This document shows, in pieces, positions 9,764-22,113 of a DNA stretch of 64,000 nt. The stretch is from Siderastrea siderea. Taxonomy: Eukaryota; Cnidaria; Anthozoa; Scleractinia; Rhizangiidae. The stretch is from contig OZ034968.1 of the NCBI GenBank assembly GCA_964030785.1, positions 31,519,186 through 31,583,185 on the forward strand, given 5' to 3'. Made by a program: the position numbers and the translations under genes. Numbering within the stretch: the first letter of the stretch is position 1; every line of letters begins with the position of its first letter. Under the pieces are notes generated by a model. That model was not told where the DNA came from, did not search any database, and saw only the letters and a program-made list of their open reading frames with translations.

Positions 9764-12351
9764 AAACCTTTCCTTCAACGTTATGTAACAGAAGTAAGGC
9801 TTCCTCGAACAATCGCTCTGTTGAACAGAACGTTTAAACAACTCCTTAATTGTTAGTTGTCTTTGAGGTTTTTGTTTTGTTGTAAAATGAGTCATTGCAT
9901 TGTGCTGACATTGATGACGAATTGTGCAGAACTGGAAATGCTCTTTTGATTTTGTTACAAAGGAAATACGAAGCGCTTTAACCACGTAATTTAAATTCCT
10001 TCTAAACTTTTGTGATGACTGTACTGTGGATAACAGGCATCATTTATACATCATCGTCTTGTAGTGTTCTTAAAGTGAATACACCAGTTTTGTTATTACA
10101 CAAATTCAGTTCGTGCATGGAGTTAAGAGCCTTTATTAACTTTCCTTTGACGGAACATTTAAAACAAATTCATTTCTCTGCAGCCAGTATAAGCAATTCA
10201 ATACTAAATAGCTTTAAAAGCGCGCGTCTGACATGTGTATGATGAATTACTTTTCATTTGCGCCGATAATCAGCCATAATGAGAAAAGTGAACCCAATTT
10301 TTCATTATCTCCTTTTCACTCTGTCTTTATGAGGAAACGGAGATCGAAGGAAAGTATAACAAGGCTGAAAATGAGTCGAGCTCCTTGTGATTTCGTTTGA
10401 TTGAGAACTAACTAGTGATTTCAAATCACGCGCGCTTGGAACAAAAGTAATCCCAAGTGACCCTTATATTGATCAAGACCTCAACCATTACATGGGACTC
10501 AATATTCATAACAATGCCTAGTCATAAAGAAAGAGTTAACTCGTTTACAAGAAAAGCTTTTTTGGATTCCCATAGCTTCCGAGCTTTTCATAACTCAAAA
10601 GCCAGGCGTGCTTTATTCCGCATAATTTGAAAACTCATCCACATGTCTACATTAAATGTTTTCAAGAGTTTCCGTCTCGAAGATCGCAAAGATGAACGCA
10701 CATATGTTATTAGAAACAAGTTCTTTTGTACATTTTGAGTTTTGAACAACCTTTGTGGTGTACTATTCTTCCGCGCCTTGGTTCTCTTCTGGTACATATT
10801 TTGTTGAAAGACAAAAACAAAACTCTCCGATCCTGTTAGCTAAATCACAGAAATGACAACAAAGAACGTCAATTGGTTCTTTTTCAATCGGCAGTAGCAC
10901 ATTTGCGGCGTCGTTCGTCTCGCAGTAACGCGAGGAATTCGCGAACAAAACCCTGAGATAGAGCGACGCCCAGCCGCAATATTAAATACCACAAGCTTAT
11001 TAACTTATCAACAAAATAATGACATGAAATAAGTAATGAACTGGTCAAACAACGGCTAATATTGTAAATAAACGTCTTTCGTGGTTTAATACCCTTAAAT
11101 GTTTTTTTTAACGTGAAAAGTAACCAACAGAGCAAAGAAAACTGTCCCAATTTATTTGAAAGCCAAATACATCGTTTATGTTAATTAAACTAAAACGCGT
11201 TTAGATACTAAACGCATAACTGCAGTAGCCTTAGCGTCGTTTTATTAGCAAGAACAAGACAACTAACAATTTTAAGATGTAGTTTGTTTAATAAGGAGTT
11301 ACTCTTTTGCCTTTTAGATGTCTTTAAGGCACTCTGCTTTTTTCTTTTAGCTCATAAAAAACCCAGGCAATTTGGCTTTTGTAATAGGAAATAAATGCGC
11401 GTGTACTTTTCACGGCATTAACACCTCGTGAAAATGACTTTCTGTTCTAAAGAAACCCATTTAATTTGATCGATGCAAGCAGCTGACATTTAGTTTTTCA
11501 AAGTTGTTTTCTGATAATTTTTTGTTAAAACAAAGTGCTATTTTTCATTCATGTCGCCTTACAAAAAATGACATTGCAACATAAAGTTGGAACTGAAAAA
11601 AGAAAAAATGCTTTGGGATTATGTTATTTTCTGTTATCCAGAACTGCTCTGAACTTATAGCGTCGCTTTGAGAGAACAATAGTATAAAAGCAAACAAATT
11701 CAACCACCAAAAATAAACGATTCCTCTTGAAAAATGGCGCAATTAATTAACACAGCTATCTGCGTTGTTTTATTAACATCCTCCTTATTTATTTGCCTAA
11801 ATAGTTGAAGCAGACTAAAGTAATATCAGCTTATCTGGCTTAATTAAAAGTTTCAACAGTACTAAGGCTACCTACCGCTGCTAAATTACCTGACATTAAA
11901 GTTCATTTATTTAAATGCCTACTGTATTAAAAACGAGAAAAACAAAACCTGATAATTTGTTTTTTAAAAAGACATTACCGATCTGAGAAACAACCATAAT
12001 TAATTAAAAAGTTCCACGGATATTAGTTTACAAAAATGCTTTTCAATTCTTCGCAGCAATGAGCTTTGATTTGAATCTTTTAAAAGCAAAGCGGTGAGGG
12101 TTTAAAAGGCTGTTTCGTATTGATTTGTACGTAGTTTGCCGGCGCTCAAGTTTTGCTACTGTGCGCTCATAAAATCTTATTAACTTTCTTGTTGTTGCTG
12201 TTTTTGCCATGAACGGTTCCTACAACTACATAACCGTGCGACTAGTGATCTTCTCTTAAGGAAAACACCTGAGTCTTTGTTCGAATCGTTCTCTGAAATG
12301 CTGGGAAGAGAAACTATTGTACGAACGTAGCAATTAATGTAAAAAAGGTTG
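9764..12351. other. No gene seen (copy 1, right part)
   Basis: AT-rich with short ORFs on the minus strand (9683-9985, 10588-10797, 10763-10948, 10884-11150, 11545-11742), none with domains or splice support. 12297-12351 is the 55-bp segment absent from the end of copy 2. The copy 2 equivalent is 22114-24646. Confidence 0.5.
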
Positions 12352-13626
12352 ATAACAGAAGATTAAAGAATTGTGTGAACCCACTAAAGTGTAGACAAGT
12401 ATCATATGAACGCACTACTGAACCTTTCAAGGAAACGTATGGTGAAACGTTCTGAAGACGGCTAATTTCGTTCGAACATAGAAATGACGGAGAAAACGTT
12501 GCCATCTGAGACGAGAATTAGTAGGGAAAAATGCTGAGAGGACAAAACAAGTATCATACGAACATTACGATATCCTTCTACAGAATAAGTTTTAAAATTC
12601 TGCTCACTCAATTTGCTTTTGGGATCCAATCATCAGAAGCAATATTTAGTTTGGTTTCCATCCGGTGCTTTAGTGCTTTGAAATTTTCATTAGCCAAAAT
12701 GGCTAGTGAAAGCGCACGACTTACTAGCCAAAACGGAATTACTACTAGTCTGTGGACTAGTTGGCTACCGTTAGTCTCGAGCCCTGAATTTCTACATGTA
12801 ATTCCCAGAGCTCAATGTAGTGGACTAATAATCGTGTATCTCTGTGCCAACCAGATTATTTTTAAGTCAATAAATTGCAATGAGAAATAAGTTTCATTTT
12901 CATATACCTGCGCCAGTAAAGGAACAAATAATTTGTCTTTAAAAAAATATATAAATCACAAAAGTAGCCGGCACAAACGACCCAAGTAGCCAGTAAATTC
13001 TGCCAGCTGCCGGCTGTTAGGGACAACCCTGTTATAAGCAGTATAAGATGATATTTTAATTCAGGAGACGCATTATTTTAGGATATGTTATGATCGCAGG
13101 TTGAAATTCATTTGTCCCATGTTCAACGCTACAGATTTTGTGGTCAGCTTGCGGTCAACAATCTTGTGGTCACGTGATTACTATTTTTGAAACCGCAGAG
13201 TGAAATCAACGGTCCGTGAAGCGACGCAAAATTCAAGCCATTTGAAAGGAAGTCTGGGATCAATAGTAATCAGTGGCTTATAGTGCCAGCACACATGATT
13301 GTGACTGTCATAATAAACACAAATGATGAAAACAGAGATCAAAGACCTTCCCAGCAACCTCCTAGCAAGCAGAAATACCCAGCCTTTGTCATCTTCATCT
13401 TTGATAGGTTGCCTGTTATTACAAATCATTTTGATAAGGTTGTAATACTGTGATTTGAGAGCTCTACAGGACTCTTCTTGTAGTGTCACTCACCAAAAAA
13501 TTAAAGGAGTGTGCTTGTAATTGTCAACCATTTTGCGATTGCTATGCATGCATGAGGGTTTGAACTTGATCATAATCAACCAGGAAGGGCACCACACACA
13601 TTTTCCAGTACATAGCCTCTTTTAGG

Positions 13627-13677
13627 GAGGCCTTCCAAGCGGGGTAGCCTTGTTGCTTTTACCCCTTGGAAGGCCTC
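13627..13677. repeat. Hairpin (inverted repeat), copy 2
   Basis: Identical counterpart of the hairpin at 1276-1326, inside the second duplicated unit. Confidence 0.7.
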
Positions 13678-14941
13678 TTTTAGCGGACAAGTAGTCTCAG
13701 CAATCCTAAAATTTTGAGCACCAGTGCTGCATTTAACATGGGCCTATTGTGTTTACATACTGAAAATTAGGGGTGCCATACCAAAAAGTTGAAAGCTTGG
13801 TGCCAAAAGTTTGGTTTGTTATCATGTTATGCCCTTTTTTTAAAGCATGTGTATTTAAATGGGGCTTCAGAGTGTCATACCATGCATCATACATGAATGT
13901 TGTAACTACAGCAACAAACCTGGTTCTTGTCTGCCACTGTAGATCGAAATGGAGCTCTAGCTTGGTCCCTATAATAACTATAAATCTTACCTCAGAAAAG
14001 TTCAAATTTTCGAAGATTTCGCAACAGGAGAGCAAACGCTCTGCCATTAAACGCAAATTTCGACAGGTTTCTTTTTCCCTCGCTCGTTCAAGTTCTCCTC
14101 TGCCTCAATTCACAAGTTCCCTGATTGGTCAAGCACAGTACGCGTTAGTTTGCAGGCAATAGCGACGCTCTTGGCTCATAAAATGTAGAAATTGGCTGCT
14201 GTCGCAATGTACTTTTCCATTCATTGAGTTCTGACGTCGATCTTCTGTCCCGGGGAGCCAAAATGTTTGCAACAGAAGCAGCAAAGTCTCTCTCAATGCT
14301 TGGAAAAGTACAGACCAACTGATCAGCACGCTAATACGCTATTCTTTCTAGAATTGATCACGTGGTATATCAGATCATACACTGTTCACGTGCGCTGATT
14401 CGAAAAAAAAGGGCACAGGCCTACCATCCTAATAGAAAGGTACCCTGAAGACTCCCATCAATTCCAATTTGTAAAACTGTTCTCGCGCGCAAACTTCAAC
14501 AAACGAGAACAAAAGCCCCATATAACGCCTTTAGAGAGGCTGACATGATAACCGAAACAGCCACCCCAGAAAAACGAAAGGCCAATATATGTGCGGACAT
14601 TATATACCGAAACTTTGCCTAGTGTACTGTTGTTCTGTTATCACGGAAAAAACCTTAGTTGTTCCATTGTTTGCCGATTTGTTTGTTTGTTTGTTTTGTA
14701 GTCTGAAAGTCACGTATTGTTGCCATTGTTTTCATTTTATTTTCTTGCTTTGCGATCGCCACCAAATGGCCAAAAAAACCAACTCTTCTCGGCATCTTTT
14801 CAAAATTGTGATCAAGTCCATTCCTGATAAAAGGAATTGTCACGGTAGCACCATGCTCCTTTGCGCAATATAAATCAACCAAAATGCCCAGAAAATGATT
14901 CTACTGATCCACCATCCGGGTAATGTGGCAGTTATGCATTA

Positions 14942-15847
14942 GACAATTCCAGCTGCGCCCATGCCCCCCCCCCCCCGGGCTAACCCCCGGGCATTAGCAT
15001 TTTTTCTCTTGGATGGCAAATTCCCCGGGGGTGGGGACACTTAAGCTACAAATGCCCCGCGGTGGGGACAAAGGAAGAGGGCAAATGTCCCGCCCCCGGA
15101 ATGGTACGTCCCCAATCAACACTGCAGCAGTTTTCATTCATTGCACAATAATGCCACTTTCAGCATTAAATGTGTGATTTTTCGTTTCTGTAGGCCTGCC
15201 TCTCCGTCTTCTATTGTTTGTAATGGCACTATCCGATGTTAATAAACTTAATAACGCCAAGCATGGTATTTTAATACTTCACAGACAACACTACATGATA
15301 GTTGATTGTTACTTAAATGTTTGAAAACAGTTCGCTAGTAAACAAAAATCTTGACATTATAAAAGTCATCTGTTGTGAATAATATGCAAAAGTACATACA
15401 CATGTTTTTAGAATTTAATAATCGATCATTATAGTTTAAGAGTCATCACGACTAAATTTTATTTAGATCCTTGATCAAAGAAGTATGCGTACGTCGATTC
15501 ACGTTGAACGTTTCCAATCTCGCTATATATAGTGATAGCTCAAGTTGTGCCTTGATAAGCAATGAAGAAATGCATAAAATCGAGAAAACCTCCACTAGTT
15601 TGTCCAGTCCATGACGGTCGATCCAATCTGCGACGAATTGCTGGTCCTTTGCGATAAAATCCTCCATGTTTGGATTTCGAGTCGGAAACCACGAGTTTGT
15701 CAAAACCCAGGAGTAGCCCCGGGGTAGGCAAATGCCCGCCCCCCGGGCCGTGCCAAATTTGCTAATGCCCCACCCCCGGAACTGACAGGGTGCGCAAATG
15801 CCCCGCAGTTGCCCCGGGGGGGGGATGGGCGCAGCTGGAATTGACTG
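14942..15847. mobile_element. GC-rich inverted-repeat transposon, copy 2
   Basis: Counterpart of 2591-3498, flanked by ATGCATTA at 14934-14941 and 15848-15855. It differs by a C-run two bases shorter and one A-to-C change at 15739. Confidence 0.75.
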
Positions 15848-15889
15848 ATGCATTATTTATGTTCATTTGCCGGTTTCCTCGTAATTTGG

Positions 15890-16054
15890 TAGCCTGCGTA
15901 GCTGGCGGGATTGTTTGCACGAAGGGAATACAAGTAGCCGCGAATGCAATGGTGAGAAGCAGTTTGGGATACTTCCTGGTGGCCTACGCCGCTCATGGCG
16001 GCTCCGCCGCCAAAAAGTTAGCTTCGCATGCAATACCGCTAGCTACGCAGGCTA
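15890..16054. mobile_element. Short MITE with TAGCCTGCGTAGCT ends, copy 2
   Basis: Counterpart of 3541-3705 in the second duplicated unit, with the same inverted ends. Confidence 0.65.
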
Positions 16055-16480
16055 GTAATTTGGCAACGTTTGTTCTTACTATTGCAAAAAAGTGTAAAGC
16101 CAGAATTTCCGCAGGCGATTTTTCTGTTTTCTTTAGCCTCTTATTCAAAGCGAAGGCCTGGTGCAGAGTCTTCATCATGAAAACGAGTTTCATTTGCATG
16201 CGAGCGAAGAAATCATTTTCATTGTGTAATATTCTGCGCACCAGTCTTGAAAAAGAGGCTACAAGCAACTTGGACTGTTGTGTTTTGTATTTTTCCCTAG
16301 GGTATCGGCAATCAGAGAGCACCATCTCCCCCAAACCACCCCAAACTTTCTGCAATCTGACAAACGTTTCTCATGGGCGATTATTCGGTAACTATCGTAT
16401 CCGTCGTGTGAGGAAAAAAATTTACTCAACATTGTCTTTCTCTAGCCAGGTGTATAAATGGGTAACAGCGAACAACTGGG

Positions 16481-16861
16481 GTAACCTATCAAACTGTTGG
16501 GGGGGGTAACCTATCAAACTGTTGGGGGGTAACCTATCAAACTGTTGGGGGGGTAACCTATCAAACTGTTGGGGGGGTAACCTATCAAACTGTTGGGGGG
16601 TAACCTATCAAACTGTTGGGGGGTAACCTATCAAACTGTTAGGGGGGTAACCTATCAAACTGTTGGGGGGTAACCTATCAAACTGTTGGGGGGTAACCTA
16701 TCAAACTGTCGGGGGGGTAACCTATCAAACTGTTGGGGGGGTAACCTATCAAACTGTTGGGGGGTAACCTATCAAACTGGTGGGGGGGGGGTAACCTATC
16801 AAACTGTTGGGGGTGTAACCTATCAAACTGTTGGGGGGGTAACCTATCAAACTGTTGGGGG
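16481..16861. repeat. G-rich minisatellite, 16 units of about 24 bp, copy 2
   Basis: Same array as 4132-4511 with one extra G in one run. Conservation of the irregular unit order between the two copies shows the array was duplicated as part of the 12.35-kb unit. Confidence 0.95.
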
Positions 16862-19800
16862 ATCAGTTATTCACCCAAGTGGAGGTGAATAGTGGCGAAT
16901 ATTTGCCAAGTCGCAAAGCGGTGAGGGAAATATCTACCACTTTTCATCGACACTGAGGTGAATAATTGTTTTGGTATATACCAAACCAGTGGATAGCCAG
17001 CACCAAATAGTTGCTATTTTTCTGAGAAATGAGGAAAAACTCGCGCGCGAAATCCAGAACAATACCGAGAGGAAAATAGCACATGCTATCCCGAGTTTGA
17101 GCGGTCAACTAGAGCGCAAGAAAAACACTATCCACTGGTTTGGTATGTTATGTTATTTTCTACTTTACTAATTATCTTAGTTAATGAAATAATATGTAAT
17201 TAAATTTAAGTAGCTTTTGCAATACTACCAAATTTCTATGTAGTCATGCAAATAAAGCTTGTTGTTGTTGTTGTTAATAATATTTGTCGGTTGCTTCATG
17301 TTACGTAAAGTAGGCTTAGGTAGACTACGAGCAGGGTTCCGCTCGTGGAAAGTCGTTTAAAAAGAACATCTGAGCGAGCGCGAAAATCGTCCACCGCGTA
17401 GGAACGCGACACGCCCCGATAAGCCGCGCGCGTACGCGTCACGTTTCCACGCGGCAGGCGATTTTCGCGCTCACTTGCGTGTTCCTTTAGCTCGACTATC
17501 CCTGAGAGGAAACAGAGACTTGGCGTAATCTAGGTTTTAAGGTTCCATCAACAGATCGTAGGCCACCCAGGCCCGAAGTACGCCTGTACCTATTTCAGAC
17601 CCTCCAAGAGCATAATAGTGTTTAGAAAACATGAATTTTATTTTCCTAATAACTGTAATTGTGCAATGAAATGTTTGAAAGGTTTTGAAGATGTTTACAA
17701 GTTAGAATAATTTAGAAGTTGTGGTAACTTGCAAAGCAAAACGTTTTTGCTTTGTAAACATGATACAGTTTCTCGTGTTCACCGACTTGCATCTAGGTTA
17801 GGCATGACGTCACTGCATGACTCTGTTAGCGCTTTTCAGTTAATTTTAGATAGAGTTTACAGTGGAACGAGAAAAGCACTAGGAAAAACTCCCAATAATG
17901 CAAAAGTTGCAATCTGAATAAAATGCCAAATTTTATTTTGAAAAATAAGCCTAACACAAACAGAGGTGCAAGGAAGTACCGCGCGCTGAAGATGGGTATA
18001 CTTTGGGACTTTATCCATAGACTCAAAGGTTTATAATATTAAACCACCTTGTACAGCATAACAAGCAGAAAGAAAAGTACTTCTCAGTAGCTACTAATTG
18101 AATGTAGTTTTCACATTTTAGGTTTTTCCCCCACAGACTCAAACAATAGAACTGCCAGCTCGTACTGCAGTACAGTACAAGAAGTGCTCAATAGCTTTTC
18201 GAAGCTTTCAAATAGTGTTTCAACCACATAAAATGTACTTCATAAGCAGCTGGCTCTGGGAGTCATTGCTAGGGACGAAAATTTCTCGGGCACGAGGTCG
18301 AGCCGAATACTTCATGCAAAAGAAAGTTAAAACTTGATTGGAATAAGTTTCATGGCATAGAGAAATAGCATTTCTGTACCTGTTTGTGGTTAACCTGTTT
18401 TTATGAGCTTAAAAACAAGTTCTCATGTATTCCGGAAGACATAAAAGAAAACAAGTTACTCGAGACAATTTATTGGTATCACTAAACAGGTAGATCAAAT
18501 CAACTTCGCTGTTTTCCATCAGGTACCGCTGTTAAAAAGCGTGGGAAAGCGAGAAAAATCTCTGCTAAAACAAGTACATTGATTTACAAACGGGCCCAGT
18601 TCGGAACTAGAAACACGTGGAGTTGAACTTTTTCTCAGGAGGGGAGCTCACAACTTTCTCTAGCAATGTCAATACGCGTAATAAACATCGATATATACCA
18701 GGGTCAACTGGTGGCTCTATTCTACGGGAACACGTGCTTAAACAGTTACGCTAAAAGGTTAAATGAATGATTAAATGGAACCGCCATCTGTCGTTTGTTA
18801 TGTTATGTAGTTTGTAGGGCTGTTTACCCGTAGCTGATAATGGACTTGGCGCAAATTCGCGCGCGCTCTTTTTCAGCCTCGATTTTGTCAAAATACAGGT
18901 TTGTTTTCATATGAATAGTTCAAACCTTATGTCGAGTTTCAATTTTTACGCGACTTCGTTCTTATACTAACCTAAGCCGACATAAAAACGGTGAATGTTC
19001 AGCTGACTGTCTAGTACTTTAGGTACGGAAAATATTGCTTTGAGCGTCCAAACGGGCATTTAGTCTGTTCAGAATTTCGTTTGGTAAAACACACAAAGAA
19101 CCATTAGATAATTAACAATTATTTGGTGAACGCGCGTTGGATGTGAGGTTATAATCGTCTCCCATCCAACAAGCGCGAGTGGAATAGTTCTTTTGTTAAA
19201 TTTTTAACTTCGGTAATAAATCATTGCTGAAGTTTTTGCCATATCAATTGGACAAAACTTTTGCTTCGCGACGAAAACTTTGGAACGGCGCGGCCCTTGA
19301 TATGATACATAATTTCCGCAGTTGTGAGGCAAAGAGCCGGCAAGGTTATTCGATCATTACCTGTGTGCGGTGGACCCAAAAAGAAAGCTATGAAAATGAA
19401 ATAACCAAGATTGGGAATTAAATAAACTGTTTTTAGTCAATGACATTTGTATCAAGCTAGGACAGTTAATTTCCCATCGGCTCTGTATTCAATTCTGCAT
19501 GTTCATATACAGAAACTGTCAAAAGCATCAGTCTAACTGATAAATAGACTTGCCCACAAGTCGAGCTCAGAGTTTTGTTTTTCGGAAGCGCGATTTCGGA
19601 AGCGCGAAAAACCTAAAAAACGGAGCGCGGAGCTCGCACGCGCCCACCAGCGGAACCCGGCGGAAATAAGAAGCGAAGGACTCATTGCGAAAGTCTAGGT
19701 AAAAAATTGAAAACAAGCCATGTAAACTAAGAAACAATTCAAGCTTAAGATATTGCCACGGAAAAGTGTATCATGACCCAGGGAATATGTGTATCTGTCC

Positions 19801-19990
19801 GACATTCCAGACCATAACCGGCGCACAGGAGAAGCGAAAGAGGCGGTTGAGCTCGCGTCAGTGCGGAAGGGTAGCAATGCTGAATCAACAAAATACGACA
19901 AAAAAGTTCGGTTAAATCCATCTCTGCAACAAAACACTATTTTTCCTGGTAAAGAGAAAGTTCGCCATTGTTAAATCACTGAGGTCGATC

Positions 19991-20427
19991 TACCGTGTGG
20001 CACTAAATTTTTGCGGGTTCTAATTTTTGCGATATTTGTGGGTTTTTTCGCGATCCGCAAGCATAACTTCCCACAAAATAAAACTACCGCAAATTTTTTC
20101 GCCGCAAAAATTTACTCCACTGTAGAAATTATATACAAAAATCAGTACTGATTTGAAGGAGAAAATGCCTTAGATAACTCAGTGGATAATACATCAAGTG
20201 GCACCCTAGTTATTTGCGATCCACTGGGGTGTAATAGAGTGACATTCCTATTTGTATTTCGATTCCTTTTAGTGGGCCATTTGAACGCGACTTCCAGAAA
20301 ATCGCAAAAATTAATTCCCAGCAAGAAAAACCAGTCTTTTCAAATCGCAAAAATTAGTTCCTGCAAAACACAGAAAATCGCCAATCTGCAAAATTAAACT
20401 CCCGCAAAAATTTAGTGCCGCACGGTA
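19991..20427. mobile_element. TA-flanked MITE, copy 2
   Basis: Identical counterpart of 7641-8077 in the second duplicated unit. Confidence 0.8.
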
Positions 20428-22018
20428 TGTCTAGTTGAATGTATTTGTTTAACACATTTAATAATTTAGTTGTATTTCCTGTCTAGCCGTCGCGTGGAAG
20501 TTAACTCTTTTACGATTTATTGCTAAGTGGACGAGGTTCAGAATTGGAAAATTAAAAATTCGCAAATACGGGCAATAAAAAAATTTTCATCTCGAACTTT
20601 TCTCAATTTTTCGCACGTAAAAACAACAACACTATGGCAAAGTTCTGCTCCGTGGCGTTTAATTAATAAATGGCCACACCTAATAGTCTTAATGTTTCAT
20701 TGACACAATTACGGGCAAAAATCTCACTGAGTATCAGCTGACAAGAATTAAATTGGTCAGGCCATGGCAGTGAAAGAGGTGTGGTTCAGCCTACTTTGTA
20801 ACGTGTTCAGTTTAGACTTATTCTTTCCGTCGACTCAGAGACACAAGCCCTCCTACAATTCCCAGCAGGTCAAATTGTTGCCCTTTTCAAATGATCAACA
20901 ACACCTGTTACGTAAATTCTATTAGGTCAAAGAACACTTAAGCACGTGTACCTTGCAATAAAAGACACTGTAGTACCTGTTCCAATCTCGTTAAAAAAAT
21001 CAGATGTTCTGAATTGGATAGCGCTGCAGTACCTGTTCTGATCACGCACAATCGATCAGATGTTCTAGAATGCTTGTTTTGTTTGTACTCTGACTAGTAC
21101 CACCAGAAAGTGGTTCTTTAACGTTCCCTCAGACATACATGATATGCCAAGAAAATCAAGGAAACAAAACAGGCCGTAAAAATTAACCTCTCTATTTCAC
21201 ACAGGCTTCATCCCGACGCCATGTGTGAGGACATTGCAGAGCCACAAATACAGACTGAAAACAACTGATTACATAACACATCCTGTTACACTATCAAAAA
21301 AAAGTTCATTACAGTTGGTTTTATTGGCTGGAAAGTCGCACTGAGTTGACCGACAAAAAATAAAGCGCGCTTTCTGATTGATAAGCAAACCAACAGCTAA
21401 CCCAGTGTTATGTTCACGCCCTTACGGTATTAAATTTGTTACCTGTCCTAAATACATATATAACACCATTAACAGCTGTCACTTAGCTCATCACATACAC
21501 AAACGCGTCCTAACCACTTCTCCACTGCACGCAAGTGAGTAACTGAATACATAAATACTGGGTCACAAAAGTTGACGCCCATTTTCTCAGGCTGACAATC
21601 CGCGTGGATGTGAAGCCGAAGTGACCTAGTTTTGGGGTGTAATTTGTAAACGGAAGGTCCCCGGTCAGGTAATCCCCCTGACGACAAGATGGCAGTCCCG
21701 TATTTAACTCCTTTACTTTGCCTCCTGTCGGCTGGGATTCTTAAAACGTCAAATTCAATCAGTGATGTCAGTTTGCTCAATTTAAGGCCACAACATAATT
21801 ACTTGGTTTACCAAAGCCTGCGTATAGCAAGCTTTTTCCTGTGACGTTTCTGCGCATAGGAGAGAATTTGAGAATTTTTTGTTTTTTGCCGCGCAAAGGT
21901 TGGGCCAAGTAGCACAGAACACTATGCAACATAGATCACTCTGTTGCTCAACAGAAAACAGCCGATGTTTGTGGTAAAGAAAGAAAGATGGTAAATAAGA
22001 TGCTAAGATGGAGGAGGC

Positions 22019-22113
22019 GTGTCACAGCGAGCTTAGTAAAAAGTAAATGTATACCCCTCTCGCCACGAGTCTCCCAAAAGCTCAGTGGTTAGAACGCGCG
22101 GCCGGTGTGCGGA
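22019..22113 (+). mobile_element. SINE fragment with tRNA-like A box, copy 2
   Basis: Counterpart of 9669-9763 in the second duplicated unit. Confidence 0.6.

Larger units (their letters stand above)
1..12351. repeat. 12.35-kb tandem duplication, copy 1 (left end outside window)
   Basis: Position 1 onward matches position 12352 onward base for base, with an offset of 12351 that becomes 12349 and then 12350 after two homopolymer length changes. Shared sequence ends at 12296 in this copy and 24646 in the next; the 55 bp at 12297-12351 have no counterpart at the end of copy 2. Differences seen by eye: 875/13226, 2482/14833, 3390/15739, 7090/19440, 7337/19687 and 9098/21448 (substitutions), plus a C-run near 2613 and a G-run near 4432 (length). 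No gene with recognisable homology was found in the unit; its ORFs are short and run through repeats. Confidence 0.95.

Noticed and set aside
16686..16892. ORF with repeated NLSNCWG/TYQTVGG peptides
   Set aside because: It is the minisatellite read through; varying G-run length shifts the frame between units, so it is not a protein repeat.
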